The notes: generated by a model from the letters alone, not told the origin. A stretch of 64,000 nt of DNA from Prunus persica (GCF_000346465.2 NC_034010.1:17929574-17993573), one strand, 5' to 3'; numbered from the stretch's first letter, positions 12,513 to 27,059 are shown. Program-made: numbers and translations.

Positions 12513-15500
12513 AGCTTGTTGAATGTTATTATTCTTATGATGAGAGTTCTCTGTTCATTGCACTTTTTTCTTTTCATTTTTTCTTAATGATATGTTTTTA
12601 TATATATATATATATATATAAAAGTTGTTTAATCACCTGTCCTTCAAAAAGGAGGAAGAATTTTATTTCAGTTGGTTATGATTTTCATGGTTTGATATGT
12701 CACTGAATGTTCTGAAAGTCTGTTATGTTTTGGTTGTATTTTGAAGGGGAGTTGGAAGCTGCAGTTAGTGAATTAGCAGATAGTAATTGTCAACTAGCAA
12801 CTCTTAAGGCAGAGAGTGATGCTGCAAAAGGGGCAGTTTTCCCAGTCCTAAATTTTGCGAACAAGCATGTTGATAGGGTTAGAGATAAGCAAAAAGATCT
12901 GCAAGATATGGAGTCTACCCTCAAGGAGCTAATGGTATTGTGCTGCCTTTTCTCTCCTTGATTCACTTCTGAAAGCTGATTTTGAAAGGAGTAATCATGT
13001 TAATTGATTCGAGCTCTGCAGGACCAAGCTTCGAGTCGTCTAATGGACATAAAAGGCCTTCATGAAGAAAGGATAAAAATATTACAGCAGTTATCTAGTT
13101 TGCAGGTTATTTTACTGTGCTACTATGGGCTTTTTCTATGTAAATGCGAGTTCAACTTTACTCTTCACTTCTTGCATTTTTGAGTTCTTATTTAGTCATG
13201 TAAGTGAAATTGGGATTTTATTTTATTTTATTTGCAGAACATGCTTAAGAATGTGAAGTGTATTTCCTCTTCCCAAGCCTATCAGTTGGTGAGAGATCAA
13301 ATAGAAAAGTCAAAGTCAGAAGTTTTTGAGTGCCAGGCCTTATTTGAGAAACTACAGGTTGTAACTGGTCGGTAGTTTCATTTATGCCTCTATCGGTAAT
13401 TTTGTTGAAACTGTACTGTCATTATGCTGATAGTTTCTTGTTCCTTGAAATCATTAGGTTGAGAAGGATAATCTTTTGTGGAGGGAGAGGGAACTGAATG
13501 TGAAGAATGACATTGCTGATGTTTTTCGAAGATCTTCTGCAGTTGTTGATTCTAGAATTTCTGATCTGGGTATAGAAATACAGAAACAGATTGAGGAAAG
13601 AAAAATGATTGAAGCGAAGCTGGAAGAGGCGTCAAGAGAACCAGGTTAGAGAAAATCTGATGCTTTCTTTTTAACTCTGGAATTCTTGCTGCATTTTTTC
13701 ACTGTGGACACCCTGAAATTGTGTTCACCATTTCAGGAAGAAAAGAAATCATTGAAGAATTTAAAGCCTTGGTTTCTTCATTTCCTGAGGAAATGGGTAC
13801 CATGCAAGGTCAATTACGTAAATACAAAGAGGCTGCTTCTGATTTTCATTCTTTACAGGCTGACGTGCAGTCTCTTTCCAGCATTCTTGATAGGAAGGTG
13901 GGTATTTATGTTATTCAGTGAAATTCTTGGTTGCATTGAAAAATTTAAACTGTTTCCTTTCCAAACAGGTGAAAGAGTGCGAGACTTTATCTGCCAGATC
14001 CGCAGATCAAGTTGCTGAGATACAAAATTTGAATGCTGTGGTATGTGTCTCTTCCTACTGTGACTGAATTTATGTTGCATGCCGGGTGGAAGTGTTGAAT
14101 TAGTGAGCTTGTCTTATTTGACTGACGCTTTTTGTTATTTATTCGTGAATAAGTACCGCTTTTAAGTAGCCTGCATTTTTGGGATAAAAGGAAAAAGAGT
14201 AATCTTTGAGCAGTAGTGTTGGTTGTGTCTCTATCTTGTTTTCGACATGCATAGTAGATTTATTATGTTGGTGGGTATGTTTTGTGGATTTGTTACATTC
14301 CATTTGATAGTTGAATCTGCTGAACGTTTCACTTGGTATGCACTTACACTCATATTTATATAATATTAGATATCAGTGGCTCTTGGGTTATAAAATGGCT
14401 TTGTCAACTTTTTCTTATGTAATATTAGATATGATTTGTTTAGGTTCATCAACTTTTTCTTTCCCCCATTATTTAATGTAGGTTCAAGATTTAAAGGAGA
14501 GTGAATCAGAGTTAAAGCTGATTTTGGAAATGTATAGACATGAGTTGACTGATCCAAGGTAAAGTGCCTTTACAAGTGTTTGGTGGTTTAGTTATGTGCA
14601 GCTTCATTTAAGTACTTTGCAAAGAATGGCACTTTTTGAATAGCATCTATCCAGGACTTATCAAAAGAATTTTAAAATTGTCTTGCATTTTTTGATATTA
14701 AATTGTTTCTTTCTATTAACTAAATCAATGTAAGTTTTGTAAGGTATGCAGTTGGGTTTTATATAATTATTCACAAGTGAATCTTTAAGGTCTCATGTTC
14801 GTTTATTTCCAGTTACATGATGCTGGCTTCAGTTGAACACTGTCATAACTCAATTGTAATAGTTAATGTGATTTTACCAATTCAGCTGATTTGCTTGTCA
14901 TGTGTTGGAGTTTATCTATTTGCAGGGATGTCTTGGAAGCTAGAGATTTGGAATGCAAGGCATGGGCTCATGTTGAAAGTTTGAAGTCCTCTCTTGATGA
15001 ACACACCTTGGAATTACGAGTTAAGACAGCAAATGAAGCTGAGGCCATTTCTCAACAAAGGCTCGCTGCTGCAGAAGCTGAGATTGCTGACTTGAGACAG
15101 AAATTCGAAGATTCCAAAAGGTATACTTTTCTGATGTGGTCAAACTTTTTTTATTTAGTTATTTTGTATGATAGGAAACATAACTAATTTAGTAAAAATG
15201 AGTAGAAACACGTTGAACCCTTGTTCCACCTAAAGATGTCTTAACAATACAAATACATTGGAAAAACAGATTACTTTCTAATCAAGAAGCATAAACAAAA
15301 ACACATGCAGGCCAAAGAACCCCAGAGACGCCCAAGATACTGTTGATTCCCAGTTCACATTCAATTTGTTTATTTATTATTTGTACTTATCGAGTCTCAG
15401 TGAGGTAAATTAAGGAGAAAATATTATTATTTAACTACTACAAGGGTTTTCTTTGAACCTCCATACTATATTTAAAGTATCATAATAATTTTGCATAATC

Positions 15501-18234
15501 AATTAAGCCTTTGGCTACTAAATCATGGGATCGACAATTTATGCTGCTGTCAGCCTTGTGCGACACTCTGCCTTTATCTGGGCTTAAAACCTGCTTGTTA
15601 CAATGCAAAACTCTAAGCAAAATGCAGGTGGAGTTATAACTTATCTATGGTTCTTTATGGTAACTGGTAGACTATATTTGCTTAGGCAGTTCCTAGTTCT
15701 TGATTGACATGATTATTGCGTAGATGAATTTTTTTTCCTTCTCGATATTTCAGGGATATTTTGAGACTTTCTGATGCTCTGAAGTCCAAAAATGAAGAAA
15801 ACGAGGCATACTTATCCGAAATTGAGGTTAGTTCTCTTCTTTATATGTGGACGAGATCTTTCATTTGTCATTGGATAGTTCTGACATTTTAGTTTGATTT
15901 TCTTCAGACAATTGGACAAGCATATGATGATATGCAAACTCAAAACCAACATCTACTGCAGCAAATTACTGAGAGAGATGACTATAACATTAAGGTGATT
16001 AACTCAGCATTTCCTTGTACCAGAAGGTTTGTGGTGGTGTAGATTTTGTATCCTGTAGTACAGAAAGGAAAAAAAAACACAGGCAACAGCATACAAAATT
16101 AATAACTATGCATAAAGTTTCTAGCATGGTTGAACTTTGATGACGTTAACTATGTATTTATTGTACTTTAAATGTCAAATTATATGATAGGATAAAATTA
16201 TTAATATTTAACAAATAACTTTTTGTTGTCGTAAAAGTTAGTTACTTTATTTTATAAAAAATTATTTTGAGTATTATTAGGAAGGCTTGAACATTTTCTT
16301 AAAATTGGTTACTTTATATTGATTATGGTTTTTAAGAATAATGTAAGCATGCATCTTTCTCAGAAAAAAAAAAAGGGACTTTATTAATATAACCTTTCAT
16401 TGATTCCTTTGGTTTTATTTGTTTTTTAAGTTTCTTAGGAGTATCTTTTAGTTTCTCATTGTTGTTGGCTGGGACGTGAGATAAATATAAAATTGTCAAA
16501 TGCGACAAATGTGGTATTGACTTATTGATTATGACTTTATATTTAATAAATAGGGCTCAGGTTTAAACCTATGCAATCAGAAATCAACAAATTCTTTTTA
16601 AGGTAAAGACACATTATTTTATTTGGCTGGTTTGAACAACCCTGATCATCAGGGCAATTAGTTCCCGGTTAACTGAGTTGGAACAGTCAGTCTGAATCTG
16701 GTTTCTAAAGGTGTTCTTTTCATTGGATATTTTTCTTTTTGTGATGTCAACACCTACCAAACTATAATTTTGTTTATTTATCTGCCTCATCCAAACTGTT
16801 TGTTTGGATGAAGTTATATTTGAAATATAATTGGCAACCTTTGAAAATGCCAGTAATGCATGGAACAGAAGGTTAGTAGTATTTTTTCCTTTGCCAGATC
16901 TATGCATGCATCAGTCTACATGTGGTAGGCTAAATTGTTGGATTATTATATACACGTTCTAATATTAAGCTTCAATTTGCGGCTCTCTTCTTTCAGCTTG
17001 TTTTAGAGGGTGTGAGGGCTAAACAGCTGCAGAAGGCTGTACTCATGGATAAACGGAAAATGGAGAGGGAGATTCAACAAGGCAATGCATCTCTTAATTT
17101 CTATAACATGAAAGCTGTTCGAATTGAAGATCAGGTATTTCTAAACCTCCTATAAAACTTGAAATAAATTCATATGGAGTTGAGCTGAACTGATTGTTTG
17201 ATACTTTCATTACAGTTGAAAATATGTAGAGATCAGATTCAGAAACTAGCAGAAGATAAGTTTCAAAGAGCAATTACATTGGAAAATACTCAAAAGAGAT
17301 TGTCGGATGTCAGGAAGTCATCTCAGCAGGCACGGGAGGCTCTAGAGGAATCACAATCTAAAGTTGACAGAAGTCGAATGGGTCTGTCAGAGCTGCAGAT
17401 AGAACTAGAGAGGGAAAGGTATAGTGGACGTTCTGCTCCGCTTCCTTCCAATCTTTTATAATGGTTGCATGACCTCATATTTTGTTGTTTGTTAGGTTTG
17501 AAAAGAAAAGAATAGAGGAGGAATTGGAAATTTTAAAAAGAAAGGCTTCACGGCTTCGAGCGCAGACAGAGGGTTCATCAATTGTTGAAAAACTTCAACA
17601 GGAACTTGGAGAATACCGGGAGATACTGAAGTGTGATGTCTGCCTCGACAGGACAAAACAGGTATCTGTTGACTCAACTTATATTTATTTAATTCCCGTT
17701 CCACATTTCTTAGCTTTTTGGAGGTGAAAATGTCCAAATATTGGATCCTAGTCAAGTAAATATGTGGACCAACATGGAAAATGTGAAGGTGGGTATGACT
17801 TCCTGTGAAATTTATAACATCCTACGGCACTTTGTAATGAATTAGGGCATTAAATGATACATGAAGCATCACAAAATTTGTGGATTTAATTTTAAACTGA
17901 GATGACTTCTATGAGGAAAGGTAACACATTAATATCCATTTGTGGTTTTAAAATCTTTTGCTATTTAATATCTGTTTAGAGACCAGTCAGTCAGAAATTT
18001 CATGCTTACTATCATTGTCACTGTTATAATCATCATTGTGGTCATCATTATTTTGGCGTTTCTGGCATAGCGCTTAGTTTCTTTTCTTTATCTTAATGCC
18101 AGGTTGTCATTACAAAATGCTATCACTTGTTCTGCAACCCTTGTGTGCAAAAAGTAATTGAAAGTCGACAGAGGAAGTGTCCACGGTGTTCCATGAGTTT
18201 TGGCCCTAATGATGTAAAATCTGTATACATCTAA
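9614..18234 (+). CDS. HUB1: HUB1, RING E3 ligase for histone H2B monoubiquitination
   Basis: BRE1-type E3 ligase; in plants HUB1 and HUB2 together attach one ubiquitin to histone H2B in the nucleus, acting on dormancy, flowering, cell cycle and defence genes. Nineteen coding exons: 9614-9724, 10721-10882, 10984-11068, 11721-11948, 12052-12213, 12747-12934, 13022-13105, 13238-13357, 13458-13644, 13737-13897, 13969-14040, 14482-14558, 14926-15120, 15754-15826, 15908-15994, 16997-17134, 17216-17418, 17496-17661, 18103-18234. All phases close and give 876 residues, about the length of Arabidopsis HUB1. The start MGSTGEHDRKRRHFSS matches HUB1 rather than HUB2. The middle is almost continuous coiled coil. 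The C-terminal C3HC4 RING (CDVCLDRTKQ ... CYHLFCNPC ... CPRC) has all eight zinc ligands, and the protein ends FGPNDVKSVYI. Introns carry TA and TG repeats. Confidence 0.96.
11171..11203. repeat. (TA)n repeat in HUB1 intron 3
   Basis: Alternating TA over about 20 bases followed by ACATATATTTT. Ordinary intronic microsatellite. Confidence 0.85.
12462..12509. repeat. (TG)n repeat in HUB1 intron 5
   Basis: About 20 TG units ending in TATATATG. A second tract, (TA)n, lies at 12599-12620 in the same intron. Z-DNA-prone sequence; a likely polymorphic marker. Confidence 0.9.
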
Positions 18235-19749
18235 GAGGAGATGGATGAAACGTTAATGAGACCTGCATCATGCATGTGCTCCAGTGCATGTGATCCCAGA
18301 CTTGAATTATGAATACCTGCAGATTCCCATGTAATTGTTAAATTAGTGAAATTGTAGAGAAGCCTTTGTTTAGGAGCAGCTCCCGTTCCCTCATCAAACA
18401 GTGCAAATTACCTTAGTTTTGCTGGTTCTGCTTCTAGGTTGTCAATTTAACTCAATTTTCTAGTGCAGAATAATCGTTTGCCCCTTTTAAATGCTTGGAG
18501 CCCTGGAATCTTTCAATTTATCGTTTTCAGATTTATCCGAATGACCCATTGAGATTGTATTCCCGGTGGTGATGCAGCCTGCATGATCGTAAAAAGAATA
18601 AGTTTTTATGTTCGTAAGTCAAAAAATGGGGTTCTCTGATTTGCACTTAGTCAGTGTCTTTCTATCCGAGGGTTTTGTTTCTGCCGAAATTAGATGAACC
18701 TGTAACTGAATTTTCAGCTGTACAGATTTTACTAGATGTTTAGGTAGATCTTTTCAAGATATTTGGTGCACAACATTTCTTTAGAGATGTAAATGTTCTT
18801 CAGATGGATTATTCATTTATTTATAAATGCAAAGATCTCAGTTTTGATCATTTCTTCTTAGTAGTTTATCTGCAAATTTTCTTGTTCTTATTTGGACGTT
18901 TGGTTCAAGCCTTCATGGTTGGCATTTGTAGACCTGTGGGCGTTCTTTATCCTTGTTTCTTTTATTATTTGTTCCGAAGGGATTTTGTTTGTTCTATTTT
19001 ATGTTCTTCCCCAAAAAGAAAGGAGAAAAAAGCTTAATAAGCCTCGTCAGCCTTTGATCAGATTGAATTGGATTGGGAAATCCATAATTCAATCTACATT
19101 GGATTGTATGCGAATCAGCTAAACATTATTTGTTTTGAACCCGAGCACCCTGGATTATTTGGACAATTCTTTGGTTCATGTGATTTCTTATGCACTTCCT
19201 CGTGGCATAAACCCTAAATCCTAAAGTTCCAGACTACAAAAACCAAAAATGTAATTGGACGGTAAAAGAATCTACAAGGACGTAGAGTACAAGAGCACAT
19301 GCTCATTCTATCTGCCATTTTGAAGGGAGTTTCTAATTCATAATTGACATTCAGAAGTACAGGAGCGCACGGTCAACAATTGAAAACATAAGAACCAGAG
19401 TTAAAAAACGGTCTGAACAAAAGTAGCACACCTTTCGTTTTGGGCTTTTTTTTCCCATGTCTAGAGAGGGTAATTGAGCTAGTAAGTTGATTGAGGACGT
19501 AACATGTCGAGTGCGACGTAGGGTAGTATTACAGTGGAAAGTGGATTATGGATTTTAAGATTCATGTTGACCCCAGAAGCAAGCAAATCGTTTATCCGAA
19601 AATCTCCTAACGTTAGGGTTGCTATTCCATTACCACTAAAACTAAGCACAATCACCATCGCAGTAGAAGAAGACTGAACATTATATACTGTCTGCATAAT
19701 GAGTTGGAGAAGTTATGTGCAGAGTTACATAGTTAACTTGGGATGAACA
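18235..19749. other. HUB1 3'UTR and spacer between convergent genes
   Basis: HUB1 and ATG3 face each other here. The HUB1 3'UTR probably ends between about 18500 and 18850, where TAAATG-type polyadenylation context is common. The ATG3 3'UTR comes in from the other side near 19750. The short frames in between (for example 18804-19122) look like chance ORFs in T-rich DNA. Confidence 0.5.
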
Positions 19750-19961
19750 TCACCCTATCAAACAATAGATGGGAGATTATGCGCTGGAACACATACCAAC
19801 ACCGGAGAGAATTTAACATAAACAATTTAGCCATCTGTACAAGCAGTCAAACATAATGCAATTGGGAGCAGATTTTGAGGATACGTCAAATACAGTAGTC
19901 TCAATGATAATATCTTTAACTTCCAATTCCGATCCACATCGTCCTAGTACATTTACAATCC

Positions 19962-20463
19962 CCTGAAAATACAAACAGAAATCCAGTAAAGTAGGTTATA
20001 AACGACATGCAGCAACAATTTTGCTTATTGGAGGGGGGAAAAAAGGCATCCCATACAAAGCCCAGTAGGTAAACAAACCACTGTCCAGCATCTAAATCAG
20101 TCTTAGAAACATGAAATAAAATTTTGGGCATGCTATAGAGAAGGAATCTTTTTTTCCCTTTGGAAAGTACATTCCTACGGTAAATTTGAAACACCTCTGA
20201 ATAGATTTGTTTCATAAACTTTTAAAACACAATAAATCTATGAAACTGAATAAAGTGGTCTAGAGTCATGACTTCCTGTGGAAGAGACTGTCCCACAATA
20301 TGATGGGAAGATAGCAGAACTTTTGGTTCCAAGGTCTTCGGACTTGCAAGAATAAAAGAGTTGAATGCTAAACAGTTCAATGGAAGAACAGTTTGAAAGT
20401 AGACAGAATGAATGCTTGGTTATTTGAAGAACAATAAAATCCCTTTCTTACTCTAGATTTACC
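19962..20463 (-). other. intron in the ATG3 3'UTR
   Basis: After the ATG3 stop codon (20476) the last exon continues 13 bases to TTAAGCAAG followed by GTAAATCTAG, a good donor. An acceptor TATTTTCAG at 19963-19970 (reading on the minus strand) opens a non-coding exon GGGATTGTAAATG. The junction is only about 13 bases after the stop, so nonsense-mediated decay is not expected. The same acceptor and exon are kept in the inverted ATG3 copy near 31780, which supports them as a real transcribed unit. Confidence 0.5.
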
Positions 20464-20475
20464 TTGCTTAAGTTG

Positions 20476-23400
20476 CTAACTGCTGGAGCTGCCAAGATCA
20501 AAGTCCATCGTATAGTCATATTCAATAGTTGGAATTACAGAGGCAACAAATTTCAAGAATAAGAAAAGGTACCTACAAAACAAAAACTTACAACGATAAA
20601 AAAGTTGTTGCATTGACAGTTCAAGGTACTGGTCTAGTAAATCATGACCATAATGTTATTGCAGGATCCATATCTGACAAATTGATGATGGAAGAGTAGG
20701 AGATGTTTTTATCGATGTTATCCCGCATGCTCAATACAGCCATTCTGAGATAACCTTATTTTCAGAACAAACCTATTTTGACTCTTAACTAAATTATATA
20801 GCTTTTATACGTGACTCGATTACTTGATTGGTGTTATTAATTGGCAATTATCTACTCGATACATTTTATAGATCAACAATTCTTTTACGACCCGTAGGGG
20901 GGACACCTCAGTGCTTATGACCCATAGGGCATTGGTGGTGTTAACTTTTCAAATAGCAATAGAAAAAAAAAAACTAAAAAAAGAATAACTAATAAAATCA
21001 TTACGTGACAAACAATTAGCCTCTGTGTGTGTAAAGGCATAAAAATGGGTGAGTCAAGACAGGAAATTACTTATCAACTTCTGGTTCCACTCCACGTGAC
21101 ATAAGTACATCAATAATCTTTTTCATCACAGCTCCATGTCGGCATGGATGGACGGATGCATGCTTTCCAGGCAAGTGGGGATGGTCCTCAATTGTTACCT
21201 GTGTCCAAATGATTGAATGTCAAAGCAACGATTTAACCACCAAAGCAAAAAATAACCAGCTTACTGCATAGAAGACAGAACAAAATTATCACACTTAACA
21301 GCTAATGTTTAACACTATCCCATGGAAGAAAGTGAGTGCATATTGAGTAAAAAAATAAAACAAGGAAGAAGAACACAAGAATCTAGATAATATCTTCATC
21401 AATTCCCTGAGTTGGAAAGTTCTACCTAGAGAAGTTAAGCAAGAAACAACAAACTCATAGCCTAAAAAGGGTAACATCAATAAGTCAAACACTTTATGAC
21501 CAATTGTGTCCTGTAAAATGAAGTAAACACATCCTCTTTATGTGGCATTATCCATAAGATATGGTTTCACATGAGACTGTCAAAACAGTTATACAAGCAA
21601 GGAATAATATGATTCTGAGGCATCAACTCACAGTTTTGCGTGCATGATCTTGACTGACATCTTCAAGTACGAGCTCTGCTTGTAAAAGCATCCTTGACTA
21701 ACAGCATTAGAAATGGAGTTCAATTAGTGTTTGAAGTTTTTATATCAGCAAAAAGTTACATTTTAGGGAAAGCGAAATTAGACAAACTGAGATACCAACA
21801 CAAATATAAAATTTTAATAAGTCTAGAAACATGTAACCATAAACCAACTCATACATTCTAATAACCAATTAGCCAGAGACCAAGGCATAACCAGGATCGA
21901 GGAAATATTAAAAATCAGGTACCTTAACACAGCCTGGAACTGAAACAAAACACTGGTTTTATTGACAGTATTTTTATTTTTTATTGTAGGTACAACAGCA
22001 GAAACATCTTTTCTAAAATTGATTGTTTACTTTTCATCTTTATTTTGTTAAGATGAACTGGATCTTTAATTATTTAATTGCAAGTGTACTACCAACCCTA
22101 ACAGTATTGAGCACCAAGCCAAAGAAAATACGGGGAGGAGTAAGTTTTTTTGCACGACATATATATGTATATTACCTATCTTTAAAAACAATACACGCAC
22201 ACTATAGAGTAGCAAGTGAAAAATGAATACATTCCAAACTGAGCCAAGGACTTAATTGGGGCTCAGCTGGCTAGTATGCTTTCGTTACTACTCAAGCTTG
22301 AAGTTGATCCAGGGACCCTCCAGTTAGCTGTCAACTTATTTTATTAGTATCTCTGCTGGAAGAACTTGGTTTCCAACTACTTTTGCAATATCTATCAGCT
22401 GTATAGCACATGCACTCAAATAAATTTTAACAGTTTTCAGGCACAAGATCATAGAAAAATACAAGTTACCAAAGAATATAAATAACAAAAAGAGAAAAGC
22501 CAAATGGTTCTGAGTCTATTTTATTATTCGGCTCCATAAGTCAAGCTAGGAACCAATTGAAACCAACGTTGCTGTTTCCAGTGAATTTTCTGGCTGTCGC
22601 TCCAGACGATTGTGTTCCTTTAGCTGTTACTTAATGTTAGTTGCATGTTAACGTTCTTTTGTATATGGTGGACTGCTTGTTCGCCGCTCTTGTAATTTCG
22701 GCTTTATTTTAGATAAATATTTTGTATTTCTTTTTTTTTATATAAAAGAAAAAGGAAATTAAAAGGACTTCACTCGTTTTGAAAGAAAACTCAAAAACAG
22801 GCTCCAGCTTGACTCTGTTGAGCTAGAGAACGATCTTAACATGTAGACTTCAACTGACTCAAGTTGAATACCAAATGACAGCAATTCTTGATAATAATAC
22901 CAATTTGGAAAAGAAAACAGCCAGTTACTGAAACAAACCTCATCATACCCAGTAAGCCACACTCGAGGAGTTTGGTAATATTTATCATACCTGAAAGTGA
23001 GTAATATTGATGCCAACATAGAATTAGCTACAGAGACCAAAAAATTGAAGTAAACTTCAATTGCCTTATAATTGAGCTATCCAGAAAGCAACACTTTATT
23101 AGCAAAAACTTTGAAATAAAAAGCAACCATTTCTCCAAAAGGCAACATGCTTCTAAGTTCCGCATGGGGAAAATATTGGACCTGGTCAACAGTTAAAAAG
23201 AAAATGAATCTTACGTAATGCTGACATCATAGGTTCGTGTTCGTAAAATATTGTCATCTTCAGGTTCATGAGCAATAATATAAGTTCCCTGCAATTTAAG
23301 ACAAACCCAAAAATTCTTAGCTCTCTACGATATATTAACATCATTTTCATGGTTGAAAGCAAAAATTAACATCCTGTGCAAGAGACTAGGGAAGAAGGTT

Positions 23401-25497
23401 GCTCAAGATCCAGATTAGATAATATATAAAACTTTCAATGAAATATCAAATCCTTCTCTATAACTATCCCCCTCACTCCTACCCAAACAAGAGACTCTTA
23501 CCCTCCTCCATCTCTTATTTTGTTTGCACTCATTAAAATTGCATACAAACTATTTTTATCATAAAATTAAGTAATTTTAAGAAAGTATTAAGACTAAGGC
23601 ATAACCCAATTGGTAGTCACACCTCTTGTTTAAAGAGGAGGTCAAATTTCCCTCCCTGAACGTTGCTACTAATCAAAAGAAAAATAAATAAACTATATCA
23701 TGTGTATTGAACAGGCTACAACATGAAACTTATCAACGAGTAGACCCAGCACAAAGACATGAAGTTTTAAAGAGACAAGAACCATCACTGCACGCCAATT
23801 AAACACTTACAGGATCTATTTCAATGTTGTCAGCTTCTTCATAGTCAGCCATGTCAGGAATATCGTCTTCATCTTCCCCTCCAACATGTGAAGGGGCCAA
23901 CTTCACAGCCTTATTCTTGCTGATTTCTAAACTTTCAATGGAGGGTAAGTTTTCCTCCTCGCAACTTCTATCTTTTAAAGATAAGAGATAGTCTGAGTCA
24001 ATGGTTCTACGAAAATATTTGTGTACTTTAACCAAAGTAACTTACCCTTTGGCTTCCCATGGGTTGCCAACCAGCCATCATTATCTTCATTATCAAGAAG
24101 AACTTCCATACCAGCAGCTTCATACTCCTCTTCAATAGATGCAGCCCTCCGTAAGCAAGGGACTGAATAAGAAGTAAACAGATCACCCAATGTAATTAAA
24201 GGTCACAGGGCAGCGATAAGCAAGAGCAGCAGTTTTCTTTAAGTTTATACTTGAGAGAGAGAAACCCACGCACACACACAATACTGGGCAGTTAGCTCAA
24301 ATGGTTCTTGATTCAATGAGGATTAACTCCAACCAATTGGATTGCTTGAGCAAACTTTTTAACTTTTTGGAGGCCAAAAACAGAGTATAAGACAAAAAAA
24401 TCTCTTTGCTTGGTTTTCTTTCATTTACAGAAACCATAAAGGTGGCATAAATCAATGATTAAAATGAAAAGGAAATGATACAAAACATTGAGCACTAGCA
24501 ATATTATTATGCCTGAATATTATAATCCCCAGTAGCTATTAATAACAAGATGAAAATTTGTCGCAGGAAGTGGGAAAAAACAAAAGGATTGCAAAGAAAT
24601 AGAGTAGTGTGATGTCATCATACCATTTCTAGTAATCAAATACTGCTTTTCTGGTGGTAAGTATGGCTTCCTCTTGCTTGGCTCACCTGATTCCCTAACA
24701 TGATATGAATCGAAAGGAAAATACCAACCAAAAAGTAAGATATCACCTCAAAACCTTGTTCGTAAAACAAAAATAAAGTGATGAGAAGATACAAAAGAAA
24801 TAAAATCCAAAGAGATTAAGAATTGTAGCCATCACTAATAAGAATTGTAGCCATCACTAATAGGACTCTACAATCTAAATATGTAATAACTATTCAACCA
24901 GCATATTTGAAAACTCTAAAACAACTGCTTTCTCTAAATTCAAATGATCAGAATACTTAATCAAACAAAGTTGTTCTTGTCTCTACTTTCTTTCAGCTAT
25001 TTTCAAATAAATTTACATCCCTTTTCCTTTATAAATTTCATCTTCCTGTACTTTTACTGAATTTGTTTTAAAACAAAAACCCATAAACCCAATTGATAGA
25101 TGGGTTTTTTAATTTTATTTAACCCTGCAATTCAGCCAAGTTGATTGACAAAATCAGTGGCAAACTCTTAAAACCTCGCTTCACTTCCCGAACTTTATTT
25201 TTTCAACAAATTCATAATAGCCATTAGTCAAAAATGAAAACAATAAACAATCCGAACATAAAGATAACAAATTACAATCAAGTAAAATTAAAATATCGAA
25301 TTTTACAATAAATAGAAACAAAGGGAAGGAAAATACCAAGACCAGGTGGGGCACTTGGAGACGAGGTTATCACCAGCAGTGACGAACTCGGTGACGCTGA
25401 GAACACCCTTTTCTTTAAAGGCGGAGACCGTACGAGGCCCTGTGATTTTCTCTACGGTCCCTTTGAAGGCCTCGTGAAGCTTCTGCGACAGAACCAT
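20476..25497 (-). CDS. ATG3: ATG3, E2-like enzyme of autophagy (ATG8 conjugation)
   Basis: ATG3 accepts ATG8 from ATG7 and transfers it to phosphatidylethanolamine on the forming autophagosome. Coding exons, minus strand: 25337-25497, 24624-24694, 24046-24162, 23811-23971, 23215-23288, 22939-22990, 21632-21697, 21071-21198, 20476-20572. Phases close to 308 residues (Arabidopsis is about 313). The protein starts [20 protein letters not shown], has the acidic flexible region ([18 protein letters not shown]) that binds ATG7, and carries the catalytic Cys in HPCRHG (about residue 253). It ends with FLKF and [15 protein letters not shown]. The leader near 25559-25590 is GA-rich. A partial inverted copy lies 6-11 kb away. 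Confidence 0.97.
24820..24863. repeat. 22-bp direct duplication in an ATG3 intron
   Basis: AGAATTGTAGCCATCACTAATA occurs twice head to tail. A recent local duplication; no function suggested. Confidence 0.85.
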
Positions 25498-27059
25498 CCT
25501 CTTTCTTTTTCTACAGAAAAAAAAAATCGCTGCTTTTCTTTGCTTTCCTTCACCAACAGAGAGAGAGAGAGAGAGGGGAGAGAGAGACTCTTGGGAGAAG
25601 CGATTTCGTGCGTGGTAACGACAGATGATACCATGTGCATGGTTCTGTCGTTTATTCGCGGAACGACGTATTCCCGGGAAAAACTAAGACGACGCCGTTT
25701 AGGTGAGTTGCTGCGCGTTCAGCTTTGGGCAGTTTTAGTATTTTTTGAAAGAGATATTATTAACTAGCTAATAATGATTTATTAAACTAGTTCGAATATG
25801 AGAAATTGCATTAAATATTGCAGAGCGTTTATTTTGAAACAAAATTTGATCTTGTTGATGCCGAATTTTTCAACAAAGAGTAAAGAGCTTTGCTAAAAGA
25901 ATGAAAAGAAACATCTATAATCAAAAATAAAATAAAATACCTGTAAATAGACAGGATTCGAATCCAATTTGACATATTGGGTTCATATTAAACTGGATTG
26001 GATCAATTTTAAATAAACCGAACTTGTGCAAAATTCGATTTGGCTCGACTCATTCACACCTCTACTTTTTGTTTGATACTAATGAAGAAGCAAAGTGTCT
26101 ACCTTTGCAATGTTTTGAGGGATATACAACAAATTGTAGTTTGATCTTGGCCATACGGGTGCAAAGTGATTGACATACTCTTTTTGAAGACTCATTAATA
26201 TTTACAATGTTTTGAAGGTTATTAGTTGTTTTGAAGGAAACAACTTAGGGGCTTCAAAGTAATCCTTATCTAACTTTTTATTTTGGTCAAATCCTTATCT
26301 AACTTCAACTCAACTCAACTCAACTCAACCCAACGCAATTCCTCCACATCCTATGTTTGTAATGGCACTCAGTGTTAGTTTTGTCACAGCCCAAGTACTC
26401 AGCCACTTTCGACCACACAAAAAAAAAACAAAAGTTCTCAGCCACTCACTATCTACATCTTGCCCATCAATCCTACGCTCCATATTTAACATAACACCAA
26501 AATAGTCCACGTGATGGGCCATTTTTTAAATTTATGGGGATTTTTCACTCTCTTTTAGTGCATTGCAATAACAGTTCATATCACTTGAGACATTTGGGTT
26601 TTATGCTACTCAATGCATTGCACTATCGATTCCGCAAAGTTCTAAATAACAACAATAATGCAAAAACAACAAATTTCAATCCCAAATTTACACCTTAAAT
26701 TAAGCATGAAACTAATGATTTATTCTACAATAGTTATAGGTATGAGATTATTACACATAAACCCTAAATCCAAACCCTATCTTTGGGTCTTAAACGTTGC
26801 TTCTATCGGCCTTTCTGTGCAACAGTCCACCAGTAGCGGAAGAGAGGGTTACCGTACATACAAGAGTCTCCTTGCTCCACGTTTTTAGGTAAGTAAACCT
26901 TCGTTATAACATTCCCTTTCTTTTTAGGTAGGTAAGAATAAGAACCTGTAACTTGAGTCATGTAAGCATTACCCAAGATTCCCCATTCGACTAGGATTGG
27001 TTCAGCTTTCCTAGCAAAGCAATACACTTTCTTTCTTATAGGCTTGTTTGTCACGTCTA
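25498..27059. other. intergenic between ATG3 and the LeuRS pseudogene
   Basis: Divergent spacer. The ATG3 promoter and leader occupy the left part, with a GA repeat at 25559-25577. A CAACT pentamer repeat lies at 26301-26335. No supported coding region; the frame at 26803-27081 has no recognisable domain. Confidence 0.5.
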
